A stretch of 39,482 nucleotides of DNA from an uncultured Alphaproteobacteria bacterium (GTDB lineage Bacteria; Pseudomonadota; Alphaproteobacteria; Rickettsiales; UBA1997): assembly GCA_903937405.1 (NCBI GenBank), contig CAIZZE010000009.1:1-39482 (forward strand), written 5' to 3'. A model generated the notes under the pieces. That model was given only the letters and a program-made list of their open reading frames with translations, had not been told where the DNA came from and ran no database searches. Made by a program: the position numbers and the translations under genes. Each line of letters starts with the position of its first letter. Positions within the stretch are counted from its first letter, which is position 1. This document shows positions 16,744-26,589 of this stretch, in pieces.

Positions 16744-17310
16744 TTATTCATTCTCCTTCAAAAACTCTACAATCTCACCAATCGAAAACTCCTGTAAATT
16801 TCCTCGAAAGCGTCTTACAACATTACCTTTCGGATCAATAATTAAAGTTTCTGGAACTGCTTGAATACCGGTTATTTTGCTGAAAATACCTTTACTATCT
16901 TTGGCTACTTTTGTGAAAGGGTTGCCGTTATTTTGTAAAAATAATTTAGTATTTTCATCAATATCGCGCCAAGCAATTCCATAGACATCAACAATTTTGG
17001 AATCATGCAGGCGTAGTAAAATCTCATGTTCGGCGCGGCAAGTTGTACACCAAGAAGCAAAAAAATTAACCATCGAATATTTTCCAGTTACGGTTTTTTT
17101 GGAGAAAGTTTCGCTTTCATCAAATAAATCAGGAAGAGAAAATTCCGGCAATTCAATTTGTACTTTGGAGAAGTGGATGCTTGGCTCGCTGCCATCTTCG
17201 CTAACTGTAATATCAAAACCATCAGCCTGTTTTTTATTTAATTTGTAAGTAGAAAATCCAATCAGGCTGATTAGAAAAATTAACGTTAAAAATGGTAAGA
17301 ATTTTTTCAT
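16744..17310 (-). CDS. ccmG: CcmG/DsbE/TlpA-like membrane-anchored thioredoxin
   Basis: This 188-residue protein has an N-terminal membrane anchor (about residues 4-22) and a periplasmic thioredoxin fold. The redox motif is [13 protein letters not shown] (Cys88, Cys91), and the cis-proline loop is [23 protein letters not shown] before the fold insert and VPET are typical of CcmG (DsbE), which reduces apocytochrome c or CcmH before haem attachment. No other cytochrome c maturation gene is adjacent, so a general TlpA/ResA reductase is the alternative. Its ATG is only 6 bp from the divergent tgt ATG, so the two promoters must overlap coding sequence. Confidence 0.82.
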   Translation of the reverse strand: MKKFLPFLTLIFLISLIGFSTYKLNKKQADGFDITVSEDGSEPSIHFSKVQIELPEFSLPDLFDESETFSKKTVTGKYSMVNFFASWCTTCRAEHEILLRLHDSKIVDVYGIAWRDIDENTKLFLQNNGNPFTKVAKDSKGIFSKITGIQAVPETLIIDPKGNVVRRFRGNLQEFSIGEIVEFLKENE

Positions 17311-17316
17311 AATTTC

Positions 17317-18456
17317 ATGAGTAAAGATTTTTTTTTCAAACTAAAAACCACCGAAAATAAAGCAAGAAGAGGTGAAGTTTCAACTGCTCACGGCGTAATT
17401 CAAACTCCGGCTTTTATGCCGGTTGGAACTGCCGCAACCGTTAAAGCCATAAAATTTTCTGACATTAAAAAATCAGGTGCCGAAATTATTTTAGGCAATA
17501 CTTATCATTTAATGTTACGTCCAACCGCAGAGCTTATTCAAAAGCTGGGCGGGCTTCATAAATTTATGAATTGGGATAAGCCGATTCTTACCGATTCCGG
17601 CGGATTTCAAGTGATGTCTCTTTCTAAAATCCGCAAAATTTCTGATGCCGGCGTTGAATTTTCCTCGCACCTAGATGGCACAAAATATTTTGTAAGTCCT
17701 GAGAGATCAATTGAAATTCAACACATGCTTGGCAGCGATATTACAATGATTTTTGATGAATGTGTTCAATATCCTGCAACCTTTGAACAAGCCAAAATCG
17801 CAATGGATCGCTCAATTCTATGGGCGCAAAGATCAAAAACCGCTTTCCAAAAAAGGCCGGGCTATGGAATTTTTGGCATTGTTCAAGGTTCAACTTTCGC
17901 GGATTTGCGTAAAATTTCTGCCGAACAATTAATCGAAATCGGTTTTGATGGCTATGCAATTGGTGGCTTGGCTGTAGGCGAGGGACAAAAATCAATGTTT
18001 GAAGTTCTTGATTATACGCCCGATTTTTTACCGCAAGATAAGCCGCGTTATTTAATGGGTGTTGGTAAGCCGTCAGATATTGTTGGCGCAGTTGCGCGCG
18101 GTGTTGATATGTTTGATTGTGTAATTCCAACACGCTCCGGCCGCACCGGACAAGCTTTTACCAGACATGGTACCATAAATATTAAAAATGCCAAACATCG
18201 TGATGATGAAAAACCGCTTGATGAAAAATGTGGTTGTTATGCCTGTCAAAACCACAGTCGCGCTTATTTGCATCATTTAAGCAAGTCCGGTGAAATCTTG
18301 GCGGCAATGCTACTTTCTGAACATAATATTTTTTATTACCAAGATTTAATGCGCGATATTCGCACTGCAATTGAGGAAAAAACTTTTACTGAATTTGCTA
18401 AAAGTTTTTTTACAGAAAATCAAAATGAGACTTCACAAGAGATTTTAATTGATTGA
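17317..18456 (+). CDS. tgt: Queuine tRNA-ribosyltransferase
   Basis: Tgt exchanges guanine-34 of GUN-anticodon tRNAs for preQ1, the base-exchange step of queuosine synthesis. Family blocks are [27 protein letters not shown], the active-site aspartate in [12 protein letters not shown] (Asp93), [15 protein letters not shown] and [12 protein letters not shown] zinc site follows in [17 protein letters not shown]. The length of 379 residues is normal. QueA, the next enzyme, is at 25549-26589 but not in the same operon. The gene diverges from ccmG with a 6-bp gap. Confidence 0.97.
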   Translation: MSKDFFFKLKTTENKARRGEVSTAHGVIQTPAFMPVGTAATVKAIKFSDIKKSGAEIILGNTYHLMLRPTAELIQKLGGLHKFMNWDKPILTDSGGFQVMSLSKIRKISDAGVEFSSHLDGTKYFVSPERSIEIQHMLGSDITMIFDECVQYPATFEQAKIAMDRSILWAQRSKTAFQKRPGYGIFGIVQGSTFADLRKISAEQLIEIGFDGYAIGGLAVGEGQKSMFEVLDYTPDFLPQDKPRYLMGVGKPSDIVGAVARGVDMFDCVIPTRSGRTGQAFTRHGTINIKNAKHRDDEKPLDEKCGCYACQNHSRAYLHHLSKSGEILAAMLLSEHNIFYYQDLMRDIRTAIEEKTFTEFAKSFFTENQNETSQEILID

Positions 18457-18526
18457 AGAAAATTTCGATTTACTTGTGAGTGAGTCCTTAATTTTCAAGG
18501 TCTCATTTCAAATAAACCAAATTTTT

Positions 18527-19288
18527 ATGAAAAAATTATTTACTTCATTTGCAATCGCAGCTCTTTGCTCAATTTCAGCAAATGCGCAAAATTTACAAAG
18601 AAATACTCCAGCTGCTCAAAACGCTCAAGATATATCTCCGGTAAATGTTCCAGCACCAGTTGTTCCTACAACTACAGATCAACAACAGCCAACAACTCCA
18701 AATGCCGGAACTAATAATCCGCGCGTTAATCAAAAAAGAGATAATTTAAATGCTAAATGGAGACAACAGCCGCAAGAAGGTTTAAAGCAAAAGCCAGTAA
18801 ATCAAAATGACAGAAGCCAAAGAGGTGGAAATGAAGGCAGACAATTTACTGATAATACAAAAAATATGAGTCCGGAAAAGCGTCAAAGAATGATGAAAAC
18901 TTACGAAGAAAAAAGAGATGATAGAAAAGACAATAATAGGGCTGAAAGAAAAGATGAAAGACGCGATGAGAAGCATCAAGAAAAAAGAGAAGAAGCTAAA
19001 GAAAAATGGCGTGGTTCTAGTCCTGAAGAAAAGAAAGAAATTTTGCAAAAGAAAGAGGAAAAATTAAAAGAAAAGGAGGCAAAAATTGATGCCAGACAAG
19101 AGAAGTTACAGAATCTTTCTCCAGAAGAAAAAGCTAGAATGGAAAAGCATCAAGAAATGATGTCAAAACTTTCTTCTCAACAAAGAGACAATTTAAAGAA
19201 AGAACAAGAACGTCATCGTCAAGAGATGAAAAAAATTACGGGGTTGGATATGGAGCCAAATCAAAATAATTTAGGCGAAAGAAAATAA
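18527..19288 (+). CDS. Secreted charged coiled-coil protein with SPEE-type repeats
   Basis: The ATG at 18527 gives a 253-residue protein with a clean signal peptide (MKKLFTSFAIAALCSISANAQ); the longer frame back to 18449 overlaps tgt and is unlikely. After a Gln/Pro/Thr/Asn-rich stretch (about residues 22-100), the rest is Lys/Arg/Glu-rich and probably helical. It carries spaced motifs MSPEKRQRM, SSPEEKKEI, LSPEEKARM and LSSQQRDNL, which resemble DUF3106-type and Spy/CpxP-like periplasmic proteins. No enzyme motif is present. A periplasmic chaperone-like or structural role is a guess. A terminator follows at 19298. Confidence 0.75.
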   Translation: MKKLFTSFAIAALCSISANAQNLQRNTPAAQNAQDISPVNVPAPVVPTTTDQQQPTTPNAGTNNPRVNQKRDNLNAKWRQQPQEGLKQKPVNQNDRSQRGGNEGRQFTDNTKNMSPEKRQRMMKTYEEKRDDRKDNNRAERKDERRDEKHQEKREEAKEKWRGSSPEEKKEILQKKEEKLKEKEAKIDARQEKLQNLSPEEKARMEKHQEMMSKLSSQQRDNLKKEQERHRQEMKKITGLDMEPNQNNLGERK

Positions 19289-19297
19289 ATATTCGCA

Positions 19298-19331
19298 AAT
19301 CCTTGAGCCGAAAGGCTCGAGGATTATTTTT
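19298..19331 (+). terminator. Rho-independent terminator with GAAA tetraloop
   Basis: A 12-bp stem (19298-19309 with 19314-19325, one G-U pair) is capped by GAAA and followed by ATTTTT. It ends the transcript of the secreted coiled-coil gene, 9 bp past its stop, and lies between it and the convergent small gene at 19343-19492. Confidence 0.88.
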
Positions 19332-19342
19332 GATGTGATTGG

Positions 19343-19492
19343 TTACTTATCTTTTTTATAGCGAAACATTTTCTCTGCAGTTTCGGTGATAGCCTTAACT
19401 TCGCCAGATTTTTCCTTGGCGTAATTCTTCGCCTTATTAAAAAAAGGAATGGCAATTAAAACGAGGATGATCAGTAAAATTATGCGATACAT
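19343..19492 (-). CDS. Small 49-residue single-pass membrane protein
   Basis: A minus-strand ORF runs from ATG (19492) to TAA (19343). It encodes a hydrophobic segment (about residues 4-18, IILLIILVLIAIPFF) followed by a charged tail rich in Lys and Glu. It fits between the terminator at 19298-19331 and the divergent eno leader, filling an otherwise empty 300-bp gap. The one clear membrane helix with a polar tail argues for a real gene. No family is recognised and no Shine-Dalgarno is obvious, so it remains a prediction. Confidence 0.55.
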   Translation of the reverse strand: MYRIILLIILVLIAIPFFNKAKNYAKEKSGEVKAITETAEKMFRYKKDK

Positions 19493-19518
19493 AAGCTATT
19501 TGTAGATTTGGAAATTGA

Positions 19519-20868
<1,350 letters not shown>

Positions 20869-20869
20869 T

Positions 20870-21712
20870 ATGTCACGCATCAGCTATTTAAACGGCGAAT
20901 TTTTGCCTCATGAAAAATGCATGGTTCACATTGAAGATCGCGGATTTCAATTTGCCGATGGTGTTTACGAAGTTACATTATTTAAAAACGGCAAATTAAT
21001 TGATGGCGATGCCCATTTAGAAAGGCTTTTCCGCAGTTTGCGTGAAATAAAAATTGAGCATAATTTTTCAAAAAGCGAATTGGCAAAAATGCAATTAGAG
21101 CTTTTTGAACAAAATAAAATGGAAGAAGGAATTTGTTATTTGCAAATCACGCGCGGTGCTACAAACCGCGTTCCAAGTTGCCCTAAAGGTTTGCAGCCCA
21201 CAATTAGCGCTACAGTTGCTTTGGGTAAAAAATTAACGCCGGAAGAATTTGAAAAAGGCGTTTCTGTTATCACTCATGAAGATATTCGTTGGAAACGTTG
21301 TGATATCAAAACAGTCGGGCTTTTGGCTTCAACTTTAATGAATCAAAAAGCCAAAGATTCTGGTGTTGATGATATGATTTTTGTCCGTGATGGAGTTGTA
21401 ACCGAAGCAACTTTCGCCAATGCTTTTATCGTGAATAAAAACGAAACTGTAATTACAAAAGCGCCAGACAACCTTATTTTATGCGGTATCACCAGAAATC
21501 GTCTGATTGAATTTGCCAAAGAAAAAGGTTTAAAAGTTGAAGAAAGAGATTTTACAGTTGAAGAATTAACTGCAGCAAATGAAGTGTTTTTAACCAGCTC
21601 CAGCCTGATTCTGCGACCAGTTACAAAGATTGATGGAAAAATTATTGGAGAAGGAAAAGCTGGAAAAGTTGCGCGAATTTTAAGCGAAGCTTATAAGGAA
21701 TTTATCGTTTAA
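20870..21712 (+). CDS. dat: D-amino acid aminotransferase (class IV PLP enzyme)
   Basis: This fold-type IV PLP transaminase has 280 residues. RGFQFADGVYEVTLFKNGKL, the DAAT-type signature RWKRCDIKTVGLLASTLMNQKA (containing the likely PLP lysine) and GVVTEATFANAFIV point to D-alanine or D-amino acid aminotransferase rather than the branched-chain enzyme. It would exchange D-Ala and D-Glu for wall synthesis, fitting with MurB in this window. Close homologues include aminodeoxychorismate lyase, the main alternative. It follows eno by one base. Its stop is shared tail-to-tail with the pilin gene stop in a TTAA palindrome (21709-21712). Confidence 0.88.
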   Translation: MSRISYLNGEFLPHEKCMVHIEDRGFQFADGVYEVTLFKNGKLIDGDAHLERLFRSLREIKIEHNFSKSELAKMQLELFEQNKMEEGICYLQITRGATNRVPSCPKGLQPTISATVALGKKLTPEEFEKGVSVITHEDIRWKRCDIKTVGLLASTLMNQKAKDSGVDDMIFVRDGVVTEATFANAFIVNKNETVITKAPDNLILCGITRNRLIEFAKEKGLKVEERDFTVEELTAANEVFLTSSSLILRPVTKIDGKIIGEGKAGKVARILSEAYKEFIV

Positions 21713-22578
21713 CTATTTAAGATGAGATTGTATTTTTTACCTAAGTAACTTTCGACAGATATTTTTTCTTCAGTTGTTAAAGCGCGATTAAATATGATGA
21801 TTTCGGCAATATTGCCCTCATAAATATTGTCCACAAAAGAGCCTATATTTGAACCGGCAAAAGAAGTTATAGCGGCGGGTTGAACATCAGATGCTGTCGC
21901 ACTAGATACCCCATTTAACCAATATTTTTTGCCCACTGCGATGTCAAAGATAAAGCTGTGCATTCTTGTTTTAGGGGAAGAATAAGACAGAACACTATTT
22001 TGATAATCCAAGTTATTGATATAGTGACCAAACCTGATTTTATCATCAACGGCGTAACATAAATGTAGATTAGTGTTCGCTACTGCTACTGAAGCACTGC
22101 CACCAATAACGCAGTTAAGAGCTTTATTGCTGGTTTTTTGCTCAACAATAAAAATAGAGTAAGAGCTGTTAATTAATGAAGATCCATCAAAAGGTAACGT
22201 GTCGTTGGAGCCATCAAATTTTAATCCGGGAATTCCACTATTAAAAATATTTGCAGTAAAAGTTGGCCTATTAGTTGATGTCGATTGAGTTGCATTATTT
22301 TTTGAAGCAGCATTGGGATTATTGTCGTACCAAGTGCTAATCGCAGTGCCATCAGATTTTTCATTGCCTATAAAACTGCTATCTAAAGAAGTTTCAAACC
22401 AAGCAACTAGATTAGAAATGTTATTAACCGGAGAACTTTTGGTAAGAACTTGCGCCGTTTGTAAGCGTGATTTTTTAATCAGGTTGGTAGTGGTTAAAAT
22501 ACCGGCGGCAATCAGGCTGATGATTAAAACAACTAGTGAAACTTCAATTAAAGAAAATGCACTCGAAGATTTTTTCAT
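21709..22578 (-). CDS. Type IV prepilin-like protein with C-terminal LamG-like domain
   Basis: The 289-residue protein starts with a class III prepilin signal: a short basic leader MKKSSSA then FSLIEVSLVVLIISLIAAGI, with glutamate at mature position 5. The residue before cleavage is Ala rather than the usual Gly. Residues about 50-289 look like a concanavalin A-like/laminin G fold: VAWFETSLD, ISTWYDNNPNA, PGLKFDGSNDTLPF, and the typical ending GNIAEIIIFNRALTTEEKISVESYLGKKY. It is probably a surface-displayed minor pilin that binds carbohydrate or protein, but the ligand is unknown. The ATG abuts the mlaF stop with no gap, in a dsbA-mlaF-pilin run. No pilus assembly genes are nearby. Confidence 0.82.
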   Translation of the reverse strand: MKKSSSAFSLIEVSLVVLIISLIAAGILTTTNLIKKSRLQTAQVLTKSSPVNNISNLVAWFETSLDSSFIGNEKSDGTAISTWYDNNPNAASKNNATQSTSTNRPTFTANIFNSGIPGLKFDGSNDTLPFDGSSLINSSYSIFIVEQKTSNKALNCVIGGSASVAVANTNLHLCYAVDDKIRFGHYINNLDYQNSVLSYSSPKTRMHSFIFDIAVGKKYWLNGVSSATASDVQPAAITSFAGSNIGSFVDNIYEGNIAEIIIFNRALTTEEKISVESYLGKKYNLILNS

Positions 22579-23343
22579 TTAAACCGCTAAAAAATTTATC
22601 GGCCCTTCGGCGCGACCATGAATGAATTGATCTAAATAAGGATTATTAGATGAATCCATATCTTTAACATCGCCAAACCAGATGATTTTCCCTTCGTAAA
22701 GCATGGCAATTTTATCAGCAATCTTGCGGGCTGAAGCCATATCGTGAGTGATTGTAATTGTTGTTGCGCCAAGTTGTTTGGAATTGGAAATAATTAAATC
22801 ATTAATTACATCGGCCATGATTGGATCAAGACCGGTTGTAGGCTCGTCAAAGAAAATAATTTCTGGATCCGCAGCAATTGCGCGTGCCAAAGATGCCCGT
22901 TTTTGCATTCCGCCAGAAAGTTCAGCCGGATAAAGATCAGCAACTTTTTCGCTCAAACCAACAGCTTTAAGCTTTTCAATTGCAATGGCGCGCGCCTTTT
23001 TTTTATCGAGTTTTTTTTGATTAATTAAACGAAAAGCAACGTTTTCCCAAATCGGAATTGAATCAAATAAAGCACCGCCTTGAAATAAAAATCCGAATTT
23101 TTCCATTAGTTTATCGCGATCACGAGCGCCAATATCAGCAACTTCCATATCATCGATTTTAACGCTGCCTGAGCTTGGTGTTAAAAGTGAAGCAATAATC
23201 TTGATTAAAACCGATTTACCGCTGCCGGAACCGCCTAAAATCACGATTGATTCGCCTTTGTTAGCCTGCAAATCAATGCCGGTTAAAACCTGCTTTGAGC
23301 CGAAATTTTTTTTGAGATCTTTGATTACAAGTTTTGTAGTCAC
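22579..23343 (-). CDS. mlaF: MlaF-type ABC transporter ATPase
   Basis: This 254-residue ATPase of the Mla/Ttg2A type takes part in phospholipid transport between outer and inner membrane. Walker A is GGSGSGKS (about 37-44), the signature is LSGGMQKRASLARA, and Walker B is PEIIFFDEPTTGLDP. The stretches FGFLFQGGALFDSIPIWENVAFRL and the ending PYLDQFIHGRAEGPI are characteristic of MlaF. The permease MlaE and binding protein MlaD are not adjacent. It lies 10 bp after dsbA and directly abuts the pilin gene. Confidence 0.92.
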   Translation of the reverse strand: MTTKLVIKDLKKNFGSKQVLTGIDLQANKGESIVILGGSGSGKSVLIKIIASLLTPSSGSVKIDDMEVADIGARDRDKLMEKFGFLFQGGALFDSIPIWENVAFRLINQKKLDKKKARAIAIEKLKAVGLSEKVADLYPAELSGGMQKRASLARAIAADPEIIFFDEPTTGLDPIMADVINDLIISNSKQLGATTITITHDMASARKIADKIAMLYEGKIIWFGDVKDMDSSNNPYLDQFIHGRAEGPINFLAV

Positions 23344-23353
23344 TTTTTTAATT

Positions 23354-24136
23354 TTATTTGTTGGCTTCGGCTAATTTTTTATCGAGAAGTTTTTTCAAAG
23401 TTTGGTAATCAACATAACCTTCAGCAATTTCACCATTTACGAAAAAGCTTGGAGTTGATTTTAACTGTAAAACTTTGGCTGCGTCCATTCTTGAAACCAA
23501 GATTTTTTCTTGCAGTGATTTATCTTCGATACAAGCCTTAAATCTTTCTGAACCCATGCCGTCAAGTTTGGCAATTGCTTCCAATTTATCGTTATATTTT
23601 TCGTCAAAGGCCCAAGAATCTTGAGTTTTGAACAAAGCTTTAATGGTTTGGAAATATCTGTCCGGTAATTCAGATTTATTATCTTGAGCTTGGCATTGTG
23701 CAAACATTGCAGCAGATAAGGCAGATTGGTTCAAAGGAAAATTGCGGAAAATAAATTGTACTTTGCCGCTATCAACATATTCAGTTTTAAATTTATCGAA
23801 AGATTCGCGGGCAAAAGCAGCGCAATGCGGACAAGAAAGTGAAGCATATTCAATCATTAAAACAGGAGCTTTTTTATCACCCAAAACAAAATCAGAAGAT
23901 GAAGCTTTTAAAAGATCACTATTTTGACGGGTTTCAGCAAGTGCGGCGGCATCATCGTTAACAGCGGCTGTAACCGCATCTTGTGGGTTTTCTTGAGGTT
24001 TAATTGCGGCAGTATTTTCTTCATTATATTTTAATGAAGTTTTGGTTTTGTAATTATGAACGACAAGAGCTCCGAATCCAATTAAAACAAGAGCTGAAAT
24101 AGCAATTATAGTGCGTTTCTGAGATTTTTTTAGCAT
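23354..24136 (-). CDS. DsbA-family thiol:disulfide oxidoreductase, membrane-anchored
   Basis: This 260-residue protein has an N-terminal membrane segment (about residues 9-27), a disordered linker, and a DsbA/BdbD-type thioredoxin-4 domain. The active site is ASLSCPHCAAFAR (Cys102, Cys105), and the cis-proline loop is LKSTPSFFVNG near the C-terminus. It would form disulfides in exported proteins. Possible clients in this window include the cysteine-rich VirB6 and the two-cysteine VirB2. It is first in the dsbA-mlaF-pilin run. Confidence 0.9.
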   Translation of the reverse strand: MLKKSQKRTIIAISALVLIGFGALVVHNYKTKTSLKYNEENTAAIKPQENPQDAVTAAVNDDAAALAETRQNSDLLKASSSDFVLGDKKAPVLMIEYASLSCPHCAAFARESFDKFKTEYVDSGKVQFIFRNFPLNQSALSAAMFAQCQAQDNKSELPDRYFQTIKALFKTQDSWAFDEKYNDKLEAIAKLDGMGSERFKACIEDKSLQEKILVSRMDAAKVLQLKSTPSFFVNGEIAEGYVDYQTLKKLLDKKLAEANK

Positions 24137-24222
24137 ATTTTTTGATTTTAAAAGTTGACTGCCAGATGAGTAAATTGATGATAAATAAATATTTTTTTAC
24201 GTCCAATAAATCAATCAAATTT

Positions 24223-25005
24223 ATGAAGCCGCCTATTTCAGTTTTTATTATTGCAAAAAATGAAGCAGACCGAATCGTTGAAGTAATTAACGCGGTTAAG
24301 GAAATTGCTGATGAAATTTTAGTAATTGATTCCGGCAGCGAAGATAAAACTTGTGAAGTTTCAAATGAAGCCGGTGCCAAAGTAATGTACAATAAATGGC
24401 AAGGTTACGGTCAGCAAAAAATATTTGGTGAAAATCAATGTCGCAATAAATGGATTTTAAATATTGATGCCGATGAAGAAGTTTCCAAAGAATTATGCGC
24501 AGAAATAATAAATATTTTTTCACAAAAAAATTACGAAAATTTTTACGGATTCAGAATTAAAATCGTGAATAAATTTCGCTTCGAAAAAAAGCCAAAAAAA
24601 TTCGCTTATTTCTATAACCAATTGCGTCTTTATAATAAAGATTACGCCGGTTTTAAAAATAGCGCTGTTCATGATTCTGTTGAGTTAAAAGAGGGTGGAA
24701 ACGAAAAAATCGGCCAGTTGAAAAATATAATATATCATCAATCTTTTCGTTCATTTTCGCATTGGATTGAGAAGATTAATTCTTATTCACAAATGCAGGC
24801 GCAAGATAGTTTTAAAAAAGGAAAAAAACCGTCACTTTTAAAAGTTTTTCTCACTCCAACTTTTGCTTTTTTAAAAGCTTTTTTTGTGCGTCGTTATTTT
24901 ATTTATGGCTTTAACGGCTTGGTTTACAGTTATCTTTTTGCTTTTTCGCGTTTTGCAAAAGCAATAAAAACGCGCGAGTTATTTCAAGCGCAAAAATCAA
25001 ATTAA
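24223..25005 (+). CDS. Family 2 glycosyltransferase, WaaE/KdtX-like
   Basis: The ATG at 24223 (MKPPISVFIIAKNEADRI) is preferred to TTG at 24142; it gives 260 residues. This is a GT-A fold glycosyltransferase: VFIIAKNEADRIVEVI, ILVIDSGSEDKT and the metal-binding WILNIDADEEVS. FAYFYNQLRLYNKDYAGF and AVHDSVEL, followed by a hydrophobic C-terminal region (about 210-245), match the WaaE/LgtF-like group that adds a sugar to lipopolysaccharide inner core. Donor and acceptor are unknown. It diverges from dsbA. Confidence 0.85.
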   Translation: MKPPISVFIIAKNEADRIVEVINAVKEIADEILVIDSGSEDKTCEVSNEAGAKVMYNKWQGYGQQKIFGENQCRNKWILNIDADEEVSKELCAEIINIFSQKNYENFYGFRIKIVNKFRFEKKPKKFAYFYNQLRLYNKDYAGFKNSAVHDSVELKEGGNEKIGQLKNIIYHQSFRSFSHWIEKINSYSQMQAQDSFKKGKKPSLLKVFLTPTFAFLKAFFVRRYFIYGFNGLVYSYLFAFSRFAKAIKTRELFQAQKSN

Positions 25006-25006
25006 T

Positions 25007-25552
25007 ATGAAGAAAATATTTTTTGTTTTGGTCAGTTTATTTTTAGTTTCATGCGGTGCGCATAAAGAAAGTCCGGTGATTTATTTTAGTAATGCCAGCT
25101 TGGCTCCGATCAATGATATCAAGTGTAATTGGGTGGGAAAAAATGTTTTAGGTTTGCCGCTTTTAAATCCGGGAGAAAGCCGAAGTCAATCTTTTTATAT
25201 GGATAGTAATTCTGATTTTTTTGGCAATATCAATATTTCTTGGCGCAATAATAATGGCGAAAGAATTTCGCGCGAAATCAATTTTCAACCCAATAATTTG
25301 CCCAGCATTTCTGATGCAACAACCTATAATTTTATACAGCTTTATCTCGATCAGGATGAGCTTGAAATCACAACCAGCGATGCTCCAGATTTAAGCGGCA
25401 AAACGCGCAAAATGGATCGTTTATTGGCGCAATATAAAGAGGCTTACAAACAAAGCGGACATGGTGCGGTTCCTCAAAGTTCGTTGATTTCAGTGCAACA
25501 TTCGCCACAAAAAGATAATTCAGTTCCTGGTTGGTTGACTAATTCTTATTAA
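25007..25552 (+). CDS. Predicted lipoprotein of unknown function
   Basis: A 181-residue protein with a lipoprotein signal (MKKIFFVLVSLFLVSCGAHK; lipobox LVSC, lipidated Cys16). The mature part starts with strand-like sequence (VIYFSNASLAPINDIKCNWVG) and ends in a Gln/Ser/Pro-rich tail. The short motifs ISNASL-like and NIDISW-like hint at a small beta-sandwich but no family is recognised. It starts 1 bp after the glycosyltransferase, so it is co-transcribed with LPS assembly. Its stop overlaps that of queA tail-to-tail in TTAA. Confidence 0.8.
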   Translation: MKKIFFVLVSLFLVSCGAHKESPVIYFSNASLAPINDIKCNWVGKNVLGLPLLNPGESRSQSFYMDSNSDFFGNINISWRNNNGERISREINFQPNNLPSISDATTYNFIQLYLDQDELEITTSDAPDLSGKTRKMDRLLAQYKEAYKQSGHGAVPQSSLISVQHSPQKDNSVPGWLTNSY

Positions 25553-26589
25553 CAATCATTCTTAAATAGCAGCGAACTATCGCCATAAGAATAAAAACGA
25601 TAACCGTTTGAAATGGCGTGGTTGTAAATCTCAAAAGCTTTTTCTTTCCCCACAAACGCGCAAATCAGCATAAATAAAGTTGATTTTGGTAAGTGAAAAT
25701 TTGTCATCAAAATATCGACAATCTTAAATTTATAAGGCGGAAAAATAAAAATTTCGGTGTTGGTTTTTTGCGAAATTACCAAGCCATTTTCATCAGCACA
25801 AGATTCTAAAACGCGCAGTGATGTTGTGCCAACAGCGACAATTTTTTTACCATTTTTTTTAGCATCATTAATAATTTTTGCTGATTCTTCCGAAATCGAA
25901 TAAAATTCTGAATGCATTTTATGATCTTGTAAAAAATCGCTGCGAACCGGCAAAAATGTGCCCGCGCCAACATTTAAAGTAACAAAAACTTTTTGGATTT
26001 TCTTTTTTTCTAATTCAGAAAAAATTTTTTCATTAAAATGAAGTCCAGCAGTTGGAGCCGCAACTGCTGTGCCGTTTGCCGCATAAATTGTTTGGTAATT
26101 TTTTAAGTCACTTTTATTTTCTTCTTCACGTTTTATGTAAGGCGGAAGTGGAATTGAGCCATATTTTTCAAGCTTGGAAAGCAATTCATTTTCAACGCAA
26201 TCAAATTTAATTTTAATAAATCCATCATCAGTTTTTTCGATAACTAGAGCAGAAAAATCAGGCGCAATTTCCAAATTATCTCCAGCTTTTACTTTTTTTG
26301 CTGGGCGGCAAAGTGCTTGCCACAAGCCATCGCGCTCTTGATCTAAATTGAAATCAAGGCGGGCAGAATTGCGCGAAATTATTGCTGATAATTTGGCTTT
26401 AATCACGCGGGCATCATTAAAGACCAACACATCTCCTTCTTGCAAAAAATTGTTTAAGGAGATTACTTGTGAATCAAGAATTGACGCGCCATTAAATACC
26501 AACATTTTAGTTTCTTCGCGTGGAAAAAATGGAGCCTGAGCGATTAATTCAGGCGGTAAATCAAAATCAAAATCGGAAGTTTTTAACAT
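25549..26589 (-). CDS. queA: S-adenosylmethionine:tRNA ribosyltransferase-isomerase QueA
   Basis: QueA transfers and rearranges the ribosyl part of S-adenosylmethionine onto preQ1-tRNA, giving epoxyqueuosine after Tgt. The N-terminus MLKTSDFDFDLPPELIAQ with ATG at 26589 is the family start (346 residues); the frame upstream to 26655 has no homology and runs into ubiE. Diagnostic blocks are GDVLVFNDARVIKAKL, GSIPLPPYIKRE, the substrate-site TIYAANGTAVAAPTAGLHF, VTLNVGAGTFLPVR and MTNFHLPKSTLFMLICAF. The start codon shares CATG with the divergent ubiE start, so no intergenic space exists. Confidence 0.96.
   Translation of the reverse strand: MLKTSDFDFDLPPELIAQAPFFPREETKMLVFNGASILDSQVISLNNFLQEGDVLVFNDARVIKAKLSAIISRNSARLDFNLDQERDGLWQALCRPAKKVKAGDNLEIAPDFSALVIEKTDDGFIKIKFDCVENELLSKLEKYGSIPLPPYIKREEENKSDLKNYQTIYAANGTAVAAPTAGLHFNEKIFSELEKKKIQKVFVTLNVGAGTFLPVRSDFLQDHKMHSEFYSISEESAKIINDAKKNGKKIVAVGTTSLRVLESCADENGLVISQKTNTEIFIFPPYKFKIVDILMTNFHLPKSTLFMLICAFVGKEKAFEIYNHAISNGYRFYSYGDSSLLFKNDC

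Noticed and set aside
24142-24222. TTG start extension of the glycosyltransferase
   Set aside because: The GT-A fold begins directly at the ATG at 24223, and the extension is AT-rich low-information sequence.
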